Shown here piece after piece: positions 7,207 to 13,471 of a stretch of DNA of 13,471 nucleotides. The notes under the pieces are model-generated. The model ran no database searches and had not been told where the DNA came from. It saw only the letters and a program-made list of their open reading frames with translations. The translations under genes were made by a program, and so were the position numbers. How positions within the stretch are numbered: the stretch's first letter is position 1; each line of letters starts with the position of its first letter. Source of the stretch: GCA-002701945 sp964442015. GTDB lineage: Bacteria; Fidelibacterota; Marinisomatia; Marinisomatales; TCS55. The stretch covers positions 1-13,471 of the forward strand of contig CAYTYA010000043.1 of NCBI GenBank assembly GCA_964442015.1. The letters are read 5' to 3'.

Positions 7207-8183
7207 TGTTTTGCTAGCTCAAGATCATCTTGTGGACTCATAAAATAGTTTCCAGCATAAATCACATCTTGCTCTCGGATCCACCCTGGAATCATCTCAG
7301 AATTATCATCAGACCAAAAAACCTCCACAAGGCCATATAACCTATTACCAGATACCTGAGTAACAGCTATAATATCATTTTTAGATAGCAGGAAATGTGT
7401 AATAGATCCATTTGCAGATGATTCACGAAAATGTGTTAGATTCTTTTTTGCAATATATAAATTACCTCTATCAACAAAATCTTTACTTGGACCCAATGCA
7501 AAATCAATATCTAAATCAAAGTTTCCATTAAAAGCTGCATCTTTATTTACCACAGGAAACAAAGAGCCTACACCAGCAGAAACAATAATATCACTACGGT
7601 AACCATATTCATTAGGTAGTTCAAATCGATAATCTCCATCCATACGAGATTTTGTATAAAATGTTCTTCCTGTAGAATCTGTAGCAACTAATTGAATACC
7701 CCCGAGCATTCTTTCATCGTATCTTCGAAATACTACCCCCTCAATCACAGCTGGAGTTTTAATTATCTTGCTTACGGGAAGAGATATTACTCCATAACGT
7801 ACACCTGTAAATTGATGTTTAATCTCCGGCATATCTGGTCCTTGAGGATAAATAACAAATAAATTTCCATTTTTTTCACTAGAAAGTGTGTTCTGCGGAA
7901 GGAATACTTCGATATTCTCTTCTGGCATATATGTTGCAGCAAAAATAGGATCTACTTCATTCTCTCTATCGTATATATAAACCTGATATGCTTCTGGCAA
8001 TGTATTAACTAATTGAACTGGTGCCTTTATTTGAATATCTTGGTATTCATATCTCAATGAAATTAATGGGGCGCGTTGGGTATATACTGGATCAGAATAT
8101 TTGGGGGCAAAAGTATATCCACAGCCTGAGATAATAAAAACTGCACAAAATATTAGGAGACCGGTATGTGGAGTAGTCTTCAT
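7203..8183 (-). CDS. Lipoprotein with CarboxypepD_reg-like and SH3-like domains
   Basis: This is a 326-residue lipoprotein. The signal peptide ends in the lipobox IISGC, with Cys21 as the lipidated residue. Residues about 35-140 form a beta-rich region I do not recognise. Residues about 145-230 resemble the carboxypeptidase regulatory, transthyretin-like fold (VIEGVVFRRYDERMLGGIQL, then TKSRMDGDYRFELP), often found in outer-membrane and surface proteins of this group. Residues about 240-312 read like a bacterial SH3 domain (YIAKKNLTHFRESS, DIIAVTQVSG, PGWIREQDVIYAG). It is the first gene of the envelope cluster, and its ATG has the best Shine-Dalgarno in the window (AGGTAGGTG, 8 nt upstream). 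Its TGA overlaps the PEGA gene ATG. Anchoring or wall/glycan binding is inferred from the domains. Confidence 0.85.
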   Translation of the reverse strand: MKTTPHTGLLIFCAVFIISGCGYTFAPKYSDPVYTQRAPLISLRYEYQDIQIKAPVQLVNTLPEAYQVYIYDRENEVDPIFAATYMPEENIEVFLPQNTLSSEKNGNLFVIYPQGPDMPEIKHQFTGVRYGVISLPVSKIIKTPAVIEGVVFRRYDERMLGGIQLVATDSTGRTFYTKSRMDGDYRFELPNEYGYRSDIIVSAGVGSLFPVVNKDAAFNGNFDLDIDFALGPSKDFVDRGNLYIAKKNLTHFRESSANGSITHFLLSKNDIIAVTQVSGNRLYGLVEVFWSDDNSEMIPGWIREQDVIYAGNYFMSPQDDLELAKQ

Positions 8184-8191
8184 TCTTTTTA

Positions 8192-8200
8192 CACCTACCT
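8192..8200 (-). promoter_or_regulatory. Strong ribosome binding site of the lipoprotein gene
   Basis: AGGTAGGTG on the minus strand sits 8 nt before the ATG at 8183. It stands out because most other starts in the window have no recognisable Shine-Dalgarno. It fits the first gene of a cluster whose later genes rely on overlap coupling. Confidence 0.7.
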
Positions 8201-8238
8201 TAAAGCAAGTGTTAGTCCTAATTTATCACAATAAGAAT

Positions 8239-8259
8239 ATACTATTCAAGACATAGTAT
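8239..8259 (-). terminator. Weak hairpin after the thioesterase gene
   Basis: On the minus strand ATACTAT and ATAGTAT form a perfect 7-bp stem around a 7-nt loop (GTCTTGA), starting one base after the thioesterase TAG. The stem is nearly all A-T and no long T-run follows, so any terminator or attenuator activity would be weak. The same 77-nt gap must contain any promoter of the envelope cluster; a TTGAAT in the loop and arm with TAAATT 18 nt downstream is a poor candidate. Confidence 0.3.
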
Positions 8260-8260
8260 T

Positions 8261-8653
8261 CTATAAAGAACGCCCATGCGGAGCTTTAAGATATTCATTC
8301 TTAGAGTTCTTCTTTACTGCCACCATTGTAATAATTGCAGTACAGGCCAATCTCTTTTTGATTTCAGATCCTTCAGCATAAGCATCTATAACAACCTCAA
8401 ATGATGAATTTCCCGCTTTGGATACATAACCTTCAAAATTAACCCATTCCCCTGGATATACCGGTTCTCTAAATTCAACTTTTTCAATGGCCCGAGTTAA
8501 AGCACCATCTACTCCAGCACCTTGCAAAAAACGGTATGCAACCTTTGCAGCAGCAAGATCCATCCAAGATATCATTTGTCCACCAAATAACGTACCAACA
8601 TTATTGGCATCATCGGGCATTACTAACTGACTATATTTTGCAGAATATTTCAT
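8261..8653 (-). CDS. Acyl-CoA thioesterase, hotdog fold (YciA/BACH-like)
   Basis: This 130-residue cytoplasmic enzyme is predicted to hydrolyse acyl-CoA to free acid and CoA. Diagnostic residues are MPDDANNVGTLFGG (12-25) and WMDLAAAKVA (30-39); Asp32 lies at the start of the central hotdog helix, where the family's catalytic acid sits. VEFREPVYPGEWV (59-71) and the following strands complete the single hotdog domain. The length is normal for the family, and the C-terminus after about residue 115 is short and charged. The ATG at 8653 has no clear Shine-Dalgarno and is preceded by a 175-nt gap holding a promoter and a hairpin element, so it may be expressed apart from the MFS gene. It has no obvious link to the neighbouring envelope genes. 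The family call is secure; the chain-length preference cannot be read from sequence. Confidence 0.95.
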   Translation of the reverse strand: MKYSAKYSQLVMPDDANNVGTLFGGQMISWMDLAAAKVAYRFLQGAGVDGALTRAIEKVEFREPVYPGEWVNFEGYVSKAGNSSFEVVIDAYAEGSEIKKRLACTAIITMVAVKKNSKNEYLKAPHGRSL

Positions 8654-8695
8654 GTTTTACTTTATATAAATATAATTATATCCAATAATATAATA

Positions 8696-8768
8696 ATATA
8701 GCCTCGCTAATAAACCCTCGAGAAAAATTTTTTTCTCTGAAGAGCACGCCACACCAGCGAGGCTATAT
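8696..8768 (-). ncRNA. Candidate structured RNA: 73-nt element closed by a 13-bp perfect stem
   Basis: On the minus strand ATATAGCCTCGCT (8768-8756) pairs perfectly with AGCGAGGCTATAT (8708-8696). The 47 nt between contain a second hairpin, GAGAAAA-AAAT-TTTTCTC (8737-8720), and a G/U-rich single-stranded stretch starting GGTGTGGCG. A sigma70-like promoter immediately upstream would start transcription at about 8767, on the first bases of the stem. AT-rich sequence follows the stem, then the thioesterase ATG 42 nt further on. It may be a small RNA, a structured 5' leader of the thioesterase gene, a large-loop terminator of the MFS unit, or a tiny inverted-repeat mobile element. I recognise no known RNA family. 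Confidence 0.4.
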
Positions 8769-8773
8769 CATAT

Positions 8774-8801
8774 ATTATCTATAATTATTATTTTCAGTCA
8801 A
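8774..8801 (-). promoter_or_regulatory. Sigma70-like promoter upstream of the hairpin element and thioesterase gene
   Basis: TTGACT (8801-8796) and GATAAT (8779-8774) are separated by 16 nt on the minus strand, each matching five of six consensus bases. Predicted transcription start is near 8767. This is the best promoter-like site in the window, lying in the 175-nt gap after the MFS stop. If this lineage uses Bacteroidota-type -33/-7 boxes instead, the match would be chance. Confidence 0.5.
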
Positions 8802-8828
8802 CATTTTTTTTATAAAAATAAAATCTTA

Positions 8829-10100
8829 TTATAATCCTTCTTTTACAATTCGTTTCCCTTCTTCGACATCTACTTTACTTAAAAAATATGCTCCAAGGAT
8901 AAACAATGATAAAATTGATAATATACCCACCCTTGCATCTCCATAAATAATAGTAACAGTACCCATAAGAGCTGGACCAATAATTGCAGCAAACTTACCA
9001 AACATGTTATAAAATCCAAAAAACTCAGCTGATTTAGATGGTGGAATAATTCGAGTATATAAACTTCGACTAAGCGCTTGTATGCCTCCTTGAAAGAGTC
9101 CAATTAATACAGCAAGAACATAAAAATGCACTACTTTTGTCATAAAATAGCCAAGAAATGTAATGATTGAGTAACCAATGATACCTATCATTATTCCTGT
9201 TTTGACTCCAATCTTTTCTGCCAACCATCCATATATTAAAGCAGCTGGAAAAGCAATAAATTGAACAATCAATAAAGCAATAATTAAACTCTCATTTGGG
9301 AAATTCAAAGACATTCCATAGTCTACAGCCATTTTTATTATTGTATCCACTCCATCAATATAGAAAAAATATCCCAATAGGAATAAACCAACAACTCTCA
9401 TTTTACGTATTTCTTTGAATGTATCTATTAATTGCTTCCAACCCATAGTAATAGCTTTGCCCATATAAACAGACTTATCATCGTTTGCTTCAGATACAAA
9501 CAATATTAAAGGAATAGTGAATACGATCCACCAGATTGCGACACTTAAAAAGGAAATTCTAATCGCCGTTGCACCATCTGGAATACCAAATAAATGAGGC
9601 TTCAAATACATAATTACATTTAATAAAAACAACAAACCTCCACCAAGGTAACCAAGGCCATATCCTAGAGATGACACCGAATCTACATTTTTTTCAGTAG
9701 TTATATCAGGTAGAAGGGAATCATAAAAAATATTTGCACTCGCATAACCAATCGTTGCTATCATATAAAATAATACCGCCATTTGCCAATACCCCTGATT
9801 GACTATGCACAGTCCCCCTGTCATGATTGATCCTAAAAAGGCAGAAAAGATAAGAAACTTTTTCTTTTTGGAACCTTGATCTGCAATTGCTCCTAGAAAA
9901 GGCGCGATCGCTGCAACCACAATTGCATAAATTGAATTAGCCATACCAAGATAGAATGTACTTTGATTTGGATTATTAGGATCAGCCCAATACTCTTTAA
10001 AGAAAATGGGGAAAAACCCTGCCATGACTGTAGTGGCATAAGCGCTATTTGCCCAATCATATAGTGCCCAGCTCCAAATAGAACGTTTATTTTTTTTCAT
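8829..10100 (-). CDS. MFS transporter, UMF1 (Atg22-like) family
   Basis: This is a 423-residue integral inner-membrane carrier with about twelve hydrophobic helices. The N-terminal signature SWALYDWANSAYATTVMAGF (residues 10-29), followed by FPIFFKEYWA, is diagnostic of the UMF1/Atg22-like branch of the major facilitator superfamily. Fungal Atg22 releases amino acids from the vacuole; bacterial substrates are not established. The MFS loop motif appears as FLGAIADQGSKKKK, and the second half carries a related loop around YGWLAEKIGVKTG. QGGIQALSRSLYTRIIPP, in the C-terminal half, is also typical of the family. Length is normal. The ATG at 10100 begins 30 nt after the barrel gene's stop, without a Shine-Dalgarno or promoter between, so it probably belongs to the same unit as the symporter and NamZ-like genes. 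Export or uptake of a wall-derived product is a guess. Confidence 0.93.
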   Translation of the reverse strand: MKKNKRSIWSWALYDWANSAYATTVMAGFFPIFFKEYWADPNNPNQSTFYLGMANSIYAIVVAAIAPFLGAIADQGSKKKKFLIFSAFLGSIMTGGLCIVNQGYWQMAVLFYMIATIGYASANIFYDSLLPDITTEKNVDSVSSLGYGLGYLGGGLLFLLNVIMYLKPHLFGIPDGATAIRISFLSVAIWWIVFTIPLILFVSEANDDKSVYMGKAITMGWKQLIDTFKEIRKMRVVGLFLLGYFFYIDGVDTIIKMAVDYGMSLNFPNESLIIALLIVQFIAFPAALIYGWLAEKIGVKTGIMIGIIGYSIITFLGYFMTKVVHFYVLAVLIGLFQGGIQALSRSLYTRIIPPSKSAEFFGFYNMFGKFAAIIGPALMGTVTIIYGDARVGILSILSLFILGAYFLSKVDVEEGKRIVKEGL

Positions 10101-10130
10101 ACGATTATGTAAAATATAAGAATAATTTAC

Positions 10131-11294
10131 CTACCAAGCCTGAAAATATGCCTGAACGCCTATCCAAGTATTCGCGAAGGTGTATGTATGTCTAGTAAAA
10201 TATGGAAATGAAGCTCCTATCTCAATATCAAATAATACTGGCCCAAAACTCTTTATCGGATGAACATTATGAAAAGTAGCTAAAATATACTGCCTAACTT
10301 GCGTTTTTTTTGTATCATGAATTATTTCTCCATCCTTCATTCTGCTAACCATCCAATTATCCCAATTTGAATTTTCTGATAAAACAAAATCTCTTTCTGT
10401 TCTGATGCTATTAATACCTGCAGTAACAGATAATCTATCAGGAAATAGTTCTAATTTCCCCATGGCAGATAATAAAAACTCATCACCAAGCTGATGTAGA
10501 AAAGAATTTCCTATATTAGATATAATTGAATCAGGGTTTGTTTCTGATCCCCATAAAAACGAGACAGGGGTATTTACTAGTTCTCTTGAATATTTCCCAT
10601 GCTCAATTCGCCAAGTAATATTCACTAGTCTTTTCTTGAAATACTTGAAAAACTCTCCAAACAAAGAATATGAATATCGCGTCATGCCATTGCCAACTGG
10701 TAAATCAAAAACCTGATAAGGGACACCATTTTCATTTTTCGATTTTGTTTTATATGGATCTAACTTTTTACCCGTTGGCAATCGCAAACTAACACCACCA
10801 TAAATAGAAATTGGCTCCTTTCCAGTCCAGGAAGGGTGTCCATATAATAAAATTTTCATTCCTAAACTTGCATCACCAAGGCCTGAAGTCGACCTTTCAT
10901 TAGGATAATAAAAATTCAATAATGAATCCAAAGGCGATGTTAAAGAATCGATAACTACATCCTTTGACCAATTTATTTCATTGTTTAATGATTTATAAGA
11001 AGGTAAAGATAAACTAAATGTCATCCTCCCTGATAAACCATATTCAATATGGATATCTCTTTTGTTATAGTTCATTCTGCTTAATTGATGAACATAGGCA
11101 GCAACTGTTGAATCATTCGGCATATAACTTATATCTCTTATCCCTTTGTTAAATAGTCCACCCGACCCTATCCAGTTACCTGACCCAACACTGTTAATAA
11201 TTGAAACACGCCATACACTTCTTGGTATTGTGAAGAAAGTTTGAGTATGTACGGTTGAAAAAAGAAATATAAAAAGATAAATAAGTCTATTCAT
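10131..11294 (-). CDS. Outer-membrane beta-barrel protein (transporter-like)
   Basis: This is 387 residues from the ATG at 11294, which gives a proper signal peptide (MNRLIYLFIFLFSTVHT/Q) and only an 8-bp overlap with the preceding gene. An upstream ATG at 11339 would add 15 residues ahead of the signal and enlarge the overlap to 53 bp, so I prefer the shorter form. The mature part alternates polar and aromatic residues in short strands and ends in YFQAW, a C-terminal aromatic typical of outer-membrane barrels. The segment SGLGDASLGMKILLYG, then GGVSLRLPTGKK, resembles the GLGD...LPTG pattern of outer-membrane channel/MetA-like and DUF3187-type proteins. Function is unknown. Its place beside a NamZ-like enzyme and two inner-membrane carriers suggests outer-membrane passage of their substrate. 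No Shine-Dalgarno is visible at either start. Confidence 0.82.
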   Translation of the reverse strand: MNRLIYLFIFLFSTVHTQTFFTIPRSVWRVSIINSVGSGNWIGSGGLFNKGIRDISYMPNDSTVAAYVHQLSRMNYNKRDIHIEYGLSGRMTFSLSLPSYKSLNNEINWSKDVVIDSLTSPLDSLLNFYYPNERSTSGLGDASLGMKILLYGHPSWTGKEPISIYGGVSLRLPTGKKLDPYKTKSKNENGVPYQVFDLPVGNGMTRYSYSLFGEFFKYFKKRLVNITWRIEHGKYSRELVNTPVSFLWGSETNPDSIISNIGNSFLHQLGDEFLLSAMGKLELFPDRLSVTAGINSIRTERDFVLSENSNWDNWMVSRMKDGEIIHDTKKTQVRQYILATFHNVHPIKSFGPVLFDIEIGASFPYFTRHTYTFANTWIGVQAYFQAW

Positions 11295-12585
11295 AAAGTA
11301 AAAAGCGAGTACGGAATTCACTAAAACGAAGGATATCATGTAACCATAAAGGCGGTAAATAGTTCACGGGTTTTCCTTGAGCAGCAAAAATTCTTAATAA
11401 ATCATAACCAAATAGTTTATCAACATATCCACCTGCTAACCATTCAAAATTTTTCTCATATAATTGATATGTGAGAATCATCAATGCTGTAGAAGTTGCA
11501 AGCGGATCAAATGTATTACGGTTAGTTATTTCCATCAATAATCCACTACAGTTCTGTCCTGCATAGTAAGGACCTCTTTCTTCACCATAAGTAGATTCTG
11601 GAACATAACGTATTTGATGGAAATACACCCCAGGAAGATTAAGTTTATTTACTTTTTTCCATAATAAACTTCCAGATATCCAAGGTGCTCCTACACGAAA
11701 AAAAGGACTATCTGTACCATGCCCTACATTTAAATTTGTACCTTTAAACAGATTCATACCCATATAAGCCAAAAGAGATTCTACATTATTCACTTCTGGC
11801 AAAATTGAAATAAATGGGATTCCAGTATCATCCATCCACATTGTCCTCTGCCAATTAGACATTGGTATAATTTTCAACTTCACGCGCGCCAAATCTTTTA
11901 ACCAACCCATTTCATTTACTATAATGGCATATTCCCCAATTGTTAACCCATGCCTAATAGGCACTAAATGATATCCCTCAAGCGATTGGTAGGCAGTCCG
12001 AACAACTGGGCCATCCATAACATCTCCTCTAAGTGGGTTCGGACGATCAAGTAATAGAATAGGCGTATCATATTCTGATGCTTTCTCCATTACTTTTGAA
12101 ACCGTTGTCATATAAGTAGTATACCTCACTCCTGTATCCTGGATATCAATTAAAATAAGATCAGCATCACGAATACTCCACTCGGGTGGATACATTACTC
12201 TATCAAATAAATCAACAATTCTTGCCCCAAATATAGGATCTACTGATTTATCCCCCATCATTTTCAATTTAGGATCCTCACTGGCAAATAAACCATATTG
12301 AGGCAAAAATATTGCAAGTACATGAACGTCTTCAACCTCTCTTAATAATGTAAGCAAATGCCTCCCATTTCGATTAACAGATGCTTGATTACAAAGTATG
12401 GATATTGTTTTCCCTTTAAGATGAGAAAAATCCATTTGTTCCAGAACATCAAGACCTGTATATACTTTCTTTACGAAGGATAAATCAGGTATTGGTTCTA
12501 TTTCTGAATACTTAAAGTTTTGCCCAATTAATGAGCATATTAAGAATAAAAAAAAGATCCAGTTTTTATTATGAATGATTATCAT
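11287..12585 (-). CDS. NamZ-like exo-beta-N-acetylmuramidase (DUF1343)
   Basis: This is 432 residues from the ATG at 12585, which yields a clean signal peptide (MIIIHNKNWIFFLFLICSLIG, then Gln22) and a 17-bp overlap with the symporter stop. An in-frame ATG at 12657 would add 24 residues and a less normal N-terminus. DUF1343 (NamZ) enzymes remove terminal MurNAc from peptidoglycan fragments. Family motifs are present: TGLDVL (43-48), DIQDTGVRYTTY (147-158), LDRPNP (179-184), PIRHGLTIGE (209-218), GTNLNVGHGTDSPF (282-295), GAPW (299-302), YAGQNCSG (341-348). Both the N-terminal Rossmann-like and the C-terminal part are complete. The usual PEHG motif reads PQYG (95-98), and the GRGT motif reads GHGT, so activity or substrate may differ. 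It is periplasmic or lipid-free exported. Its neighbours are a sodium symporter and an outer-membrane barrel, which supports a scavenging role. Confidence 0.92.
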   Translation of the reverse strand: MIIIHNKNWIFFLFLICSLIGQNFKYSEIEPIPDLSFVKKVYTGLDVLEQMDFSHLKGKTISILCNQASVNRNGRHLLTLLREVEDVHVLAIFLPQYGLFASEDPKLKMMGDKSVDPIFGARIVDLFDRVMYPPEWSIRDADLILIDIQDTGVRYTTYMTTVSKVMEKASEYDTPILLLDRPNPLRGDVMDGPVVRTAYQSLEGYHLVPIRHGLTIGEYAIIVNEMGWLKDLARVKLKIIPMSNWQRTMWMDDTGIPFISILPEVNNVESLLAYMGMNLFKGTNLNVGHGTDSPFFRVGAPWISGSLLWKKVNKLNLPGVYFHQIRYVPESTYGEERGPYYAGQNCSGLLMEITNRNTFDPLATSTALMILTYQLYEKNFEWLAGGYVDKLFGYDLLRIFAAQGKPVNYLPPLWLHDILRFSEFRTRFLLYE

Positions 12586-13471
12586 GATTAAATCTATTTT
12601 GTAAATATGGAAGAAAGATACTAATGAATAGCATAATAAAAGTTCCAGTAAAAACATACCAAGTCCAAGCCAATGGAGAAAATTTCCAAACGAATATCAT
12701 TGATATTACAGATACAAGAAATCCCCAAAATACTGAAAGTCTCGTTACTTTAATATTAGTAAGTCTAAGTATGAAAAAACCAAGTATTGCGCCATATATT
12801 ACTGAAGCTATGCTTAACCCAACCTCAACTAATGGACTATTGGAAGAAGTAAATAACATTGCACCTCCAATAAGTATAATGGCCCAAAAGACAGAAACCA
12901 TCCTCGCTGTATTTATACTAGTATTTTTCTTTATAGGATCAATCCAATCAACGACAGTAGCTGATGCTAAAGAATTAATTGATGAACTTAATGTAGACAT
13001 TGCAGCTGCAAAAATTCCAGCAACAAGGAATCCTGTAAAACCACTTGGTAGATGAGTCAAAATAAACCATGGAAACAACAAGTTTGGTTTTAATGGAGTA
13101 CCATCGTATAAAACCCACATCATCGCCCCTAAGAAAAGAAAAATTGTAAACTGAAAAAACACCAAAATGCCACTTAATATCAACGCTTTTTGACTGTCTC
13201 TAGTTGATTCAGCAGATAAAAGTCTCTGTACCATTAAATGATCTGTACCATGTGACGCTAAGGATAATAAAAACCCACCAGAAATGGCTGCGATAAAATT
13301 ATATGGTATGGTAAATAAATCAACTATGGAATTTGGGAAACCCTGAAAAATTGAGAGTTTATCAGCATCTAATAAAGCAGACCGCACATGATTAAAACCA
13401 CCAGGCTCTAAAGTATTAATAATATTAAAAGTTACAAATGCACCAAAAATGTATAATATAAATTGAAATGT
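12569..13471 (-). CDS. Sodium:solute symporter (SSS family), N-terminus outside window
   Basis: This is the C-terminal 300 residues of an inner-membrane Na+-coupled carrier. The frame is open to the window edge, so the true start lies beyond 13471; the GTG at 13387 is internal. SSS features include SHGTDHLMVQRLLSAES (fragment residues 73-89), characteristic of the cytoplasmic loop between core helices, and AGIFAAAMSTLSSSINSLAS (151-170), the helix whose serines line the Na2 sodium site in this family. Several further hydrophobic helices and a charged tail (NRFNHDNHS) complete the fold. About half of a typical 480-550-residue member is missing. The substrate cannot be read directly; relatives carry sugars, sialic acid, proline or pantothenate. 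Overlap with the NamZ-like gene suggests an amino-sugar or wall-derived substrate, as an inference. Confidence 0.93.
   Translation of the reverse strand, partial: TFQFILYIFGAFVTFNIINTLEPGGFNHVRSALLDADKLSIFQGFPNSIVDLFTIPYNFIAAISGGFLLSLASHGTDHLMVQRLLSAESTRDSQKALILSGILVFFQFTIFLFLGAMMWVLYDGTPLKPNLLFPWFILTHLPSGFTGFLVAGIFAAAMSTLSSSINSLASATVVDWIDPIKKNTSINTARMVSVFWAIILIGGAMLFTSSNSPLVEVGLSIASVIYGAILGFFILRLTNIKVTRLSVFWGFLVSVISMIFVWKFSPLAWTWYVFTGTFIMLFISIFLPYLQNRFNHDNHS

Noticed and set aside
8701..8763. tRNA-like reading of the inverted-repeat element (7-bp GCCTCGC/GCGAGGC acceptor-like stem)
   Set aside because: The enclosed 63 nt is too short for a normal tRNA, and there is no T-loop GGTTCRA-type motif, no credible D-arm and no CCA end.
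8696..8768. Integron attC-like site
   Set aside because: The arms do not carry the RYYYAAC/GTTRRRY core sites and no integron gene or cassette array is present.
8802..8828. Rho-independent terminator right after the MFS gene (T-run and A-run)
   Set aside because: The sequence is a plain A/T palindrome without a G-C stem, so it is not supportable as a terminator.
12586..12657. Longer N-terminus for the NamZ-like protein starting at 12657
   Set aside because: It would place 24 extra residues ahead of a good signal peptide and enlarge the overlap with the symporter gene to 89 bp.
12624..13055. 143-codon open frame on the plus strand
   Set aside because: It lies opposite the conserved sodium symporter coding sequence; its translation is low-complexity antisense with no recognisable domain.

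Overview
The window is AT-rich (about one third G+C by eye) and every supportable gene lies on the minus strand, so transcription runs from high to low coordinates. The gene families (DUF5683, PEGA and cohesin-like domains, a NamZ/DUF1343 protein, a UMF1-type MFS carrier, very large Ig-repeat secreted proteins) and several signal peptides followed by glutamine suggest a Gram-negative bacterium of the Fibrobacterota-Chlorobi-Bacteroidota group. A marine Marinimicrobia (SAR406)-like lineage is my best guess, but no marker gene here proves it.

Region 1 (13471 down to 8829) reads as one transcription unit. It holds the C-terminal 300 residues of a sodium:solute symporter, a NamZ-like exo-beta-N-acetylmuramidase (DUF1343), an outer-membrane beta-barrel protein and a 12-helix MFS carrier. 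The first three overlap by a few bases if the starts with proper signal peptides are used, and the carrier follows after 30 nt. A reasonable inference is capture and uptake of cell-wall amino sugars or similar small molecules.

Region 2 (8828 down to 8184) holds a good sigma70-like promoter whose predicted start falls on the first bases of a 73-nt element closed by a perfect 13-bp inverted repeat. This is a candidate small RNA or structured leader. It is followed by a hotdog-fold acyl-CoA thioesterase gene.

Region 3 (8183 down to 1, running off the window) is a tightly packed five-gene envelope cluster: a lipoprotein with a transthyretin-like and an SH3-like domain; a small PEGA-domain protein; a fusion of a CsgG-like half with a DUF5683 membrane half; a cohesin-like lipoprotein; and a giant secreted protein of at least 1719 residues. 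Three of the four junctions are 4-bp stop/start overlaps (ATGA or TTGA). The giant protein carries an N-terminal jelly-roll module and two alternating families of Ig-like repeats. A LamG domain is spliced into the middle of one repeat, and an Fn3-like module follows near the window edge. Together these look like a surface adhesin with dedicated envelope partners, and this is the most interesting system in the window.

No tRNA, rRNA, CRISPR, transposase, phage gene or replication origin is visible. Apart from the giant gene, which fills positions 1-5158, no stretch longer than 175 bases lacks a gene.
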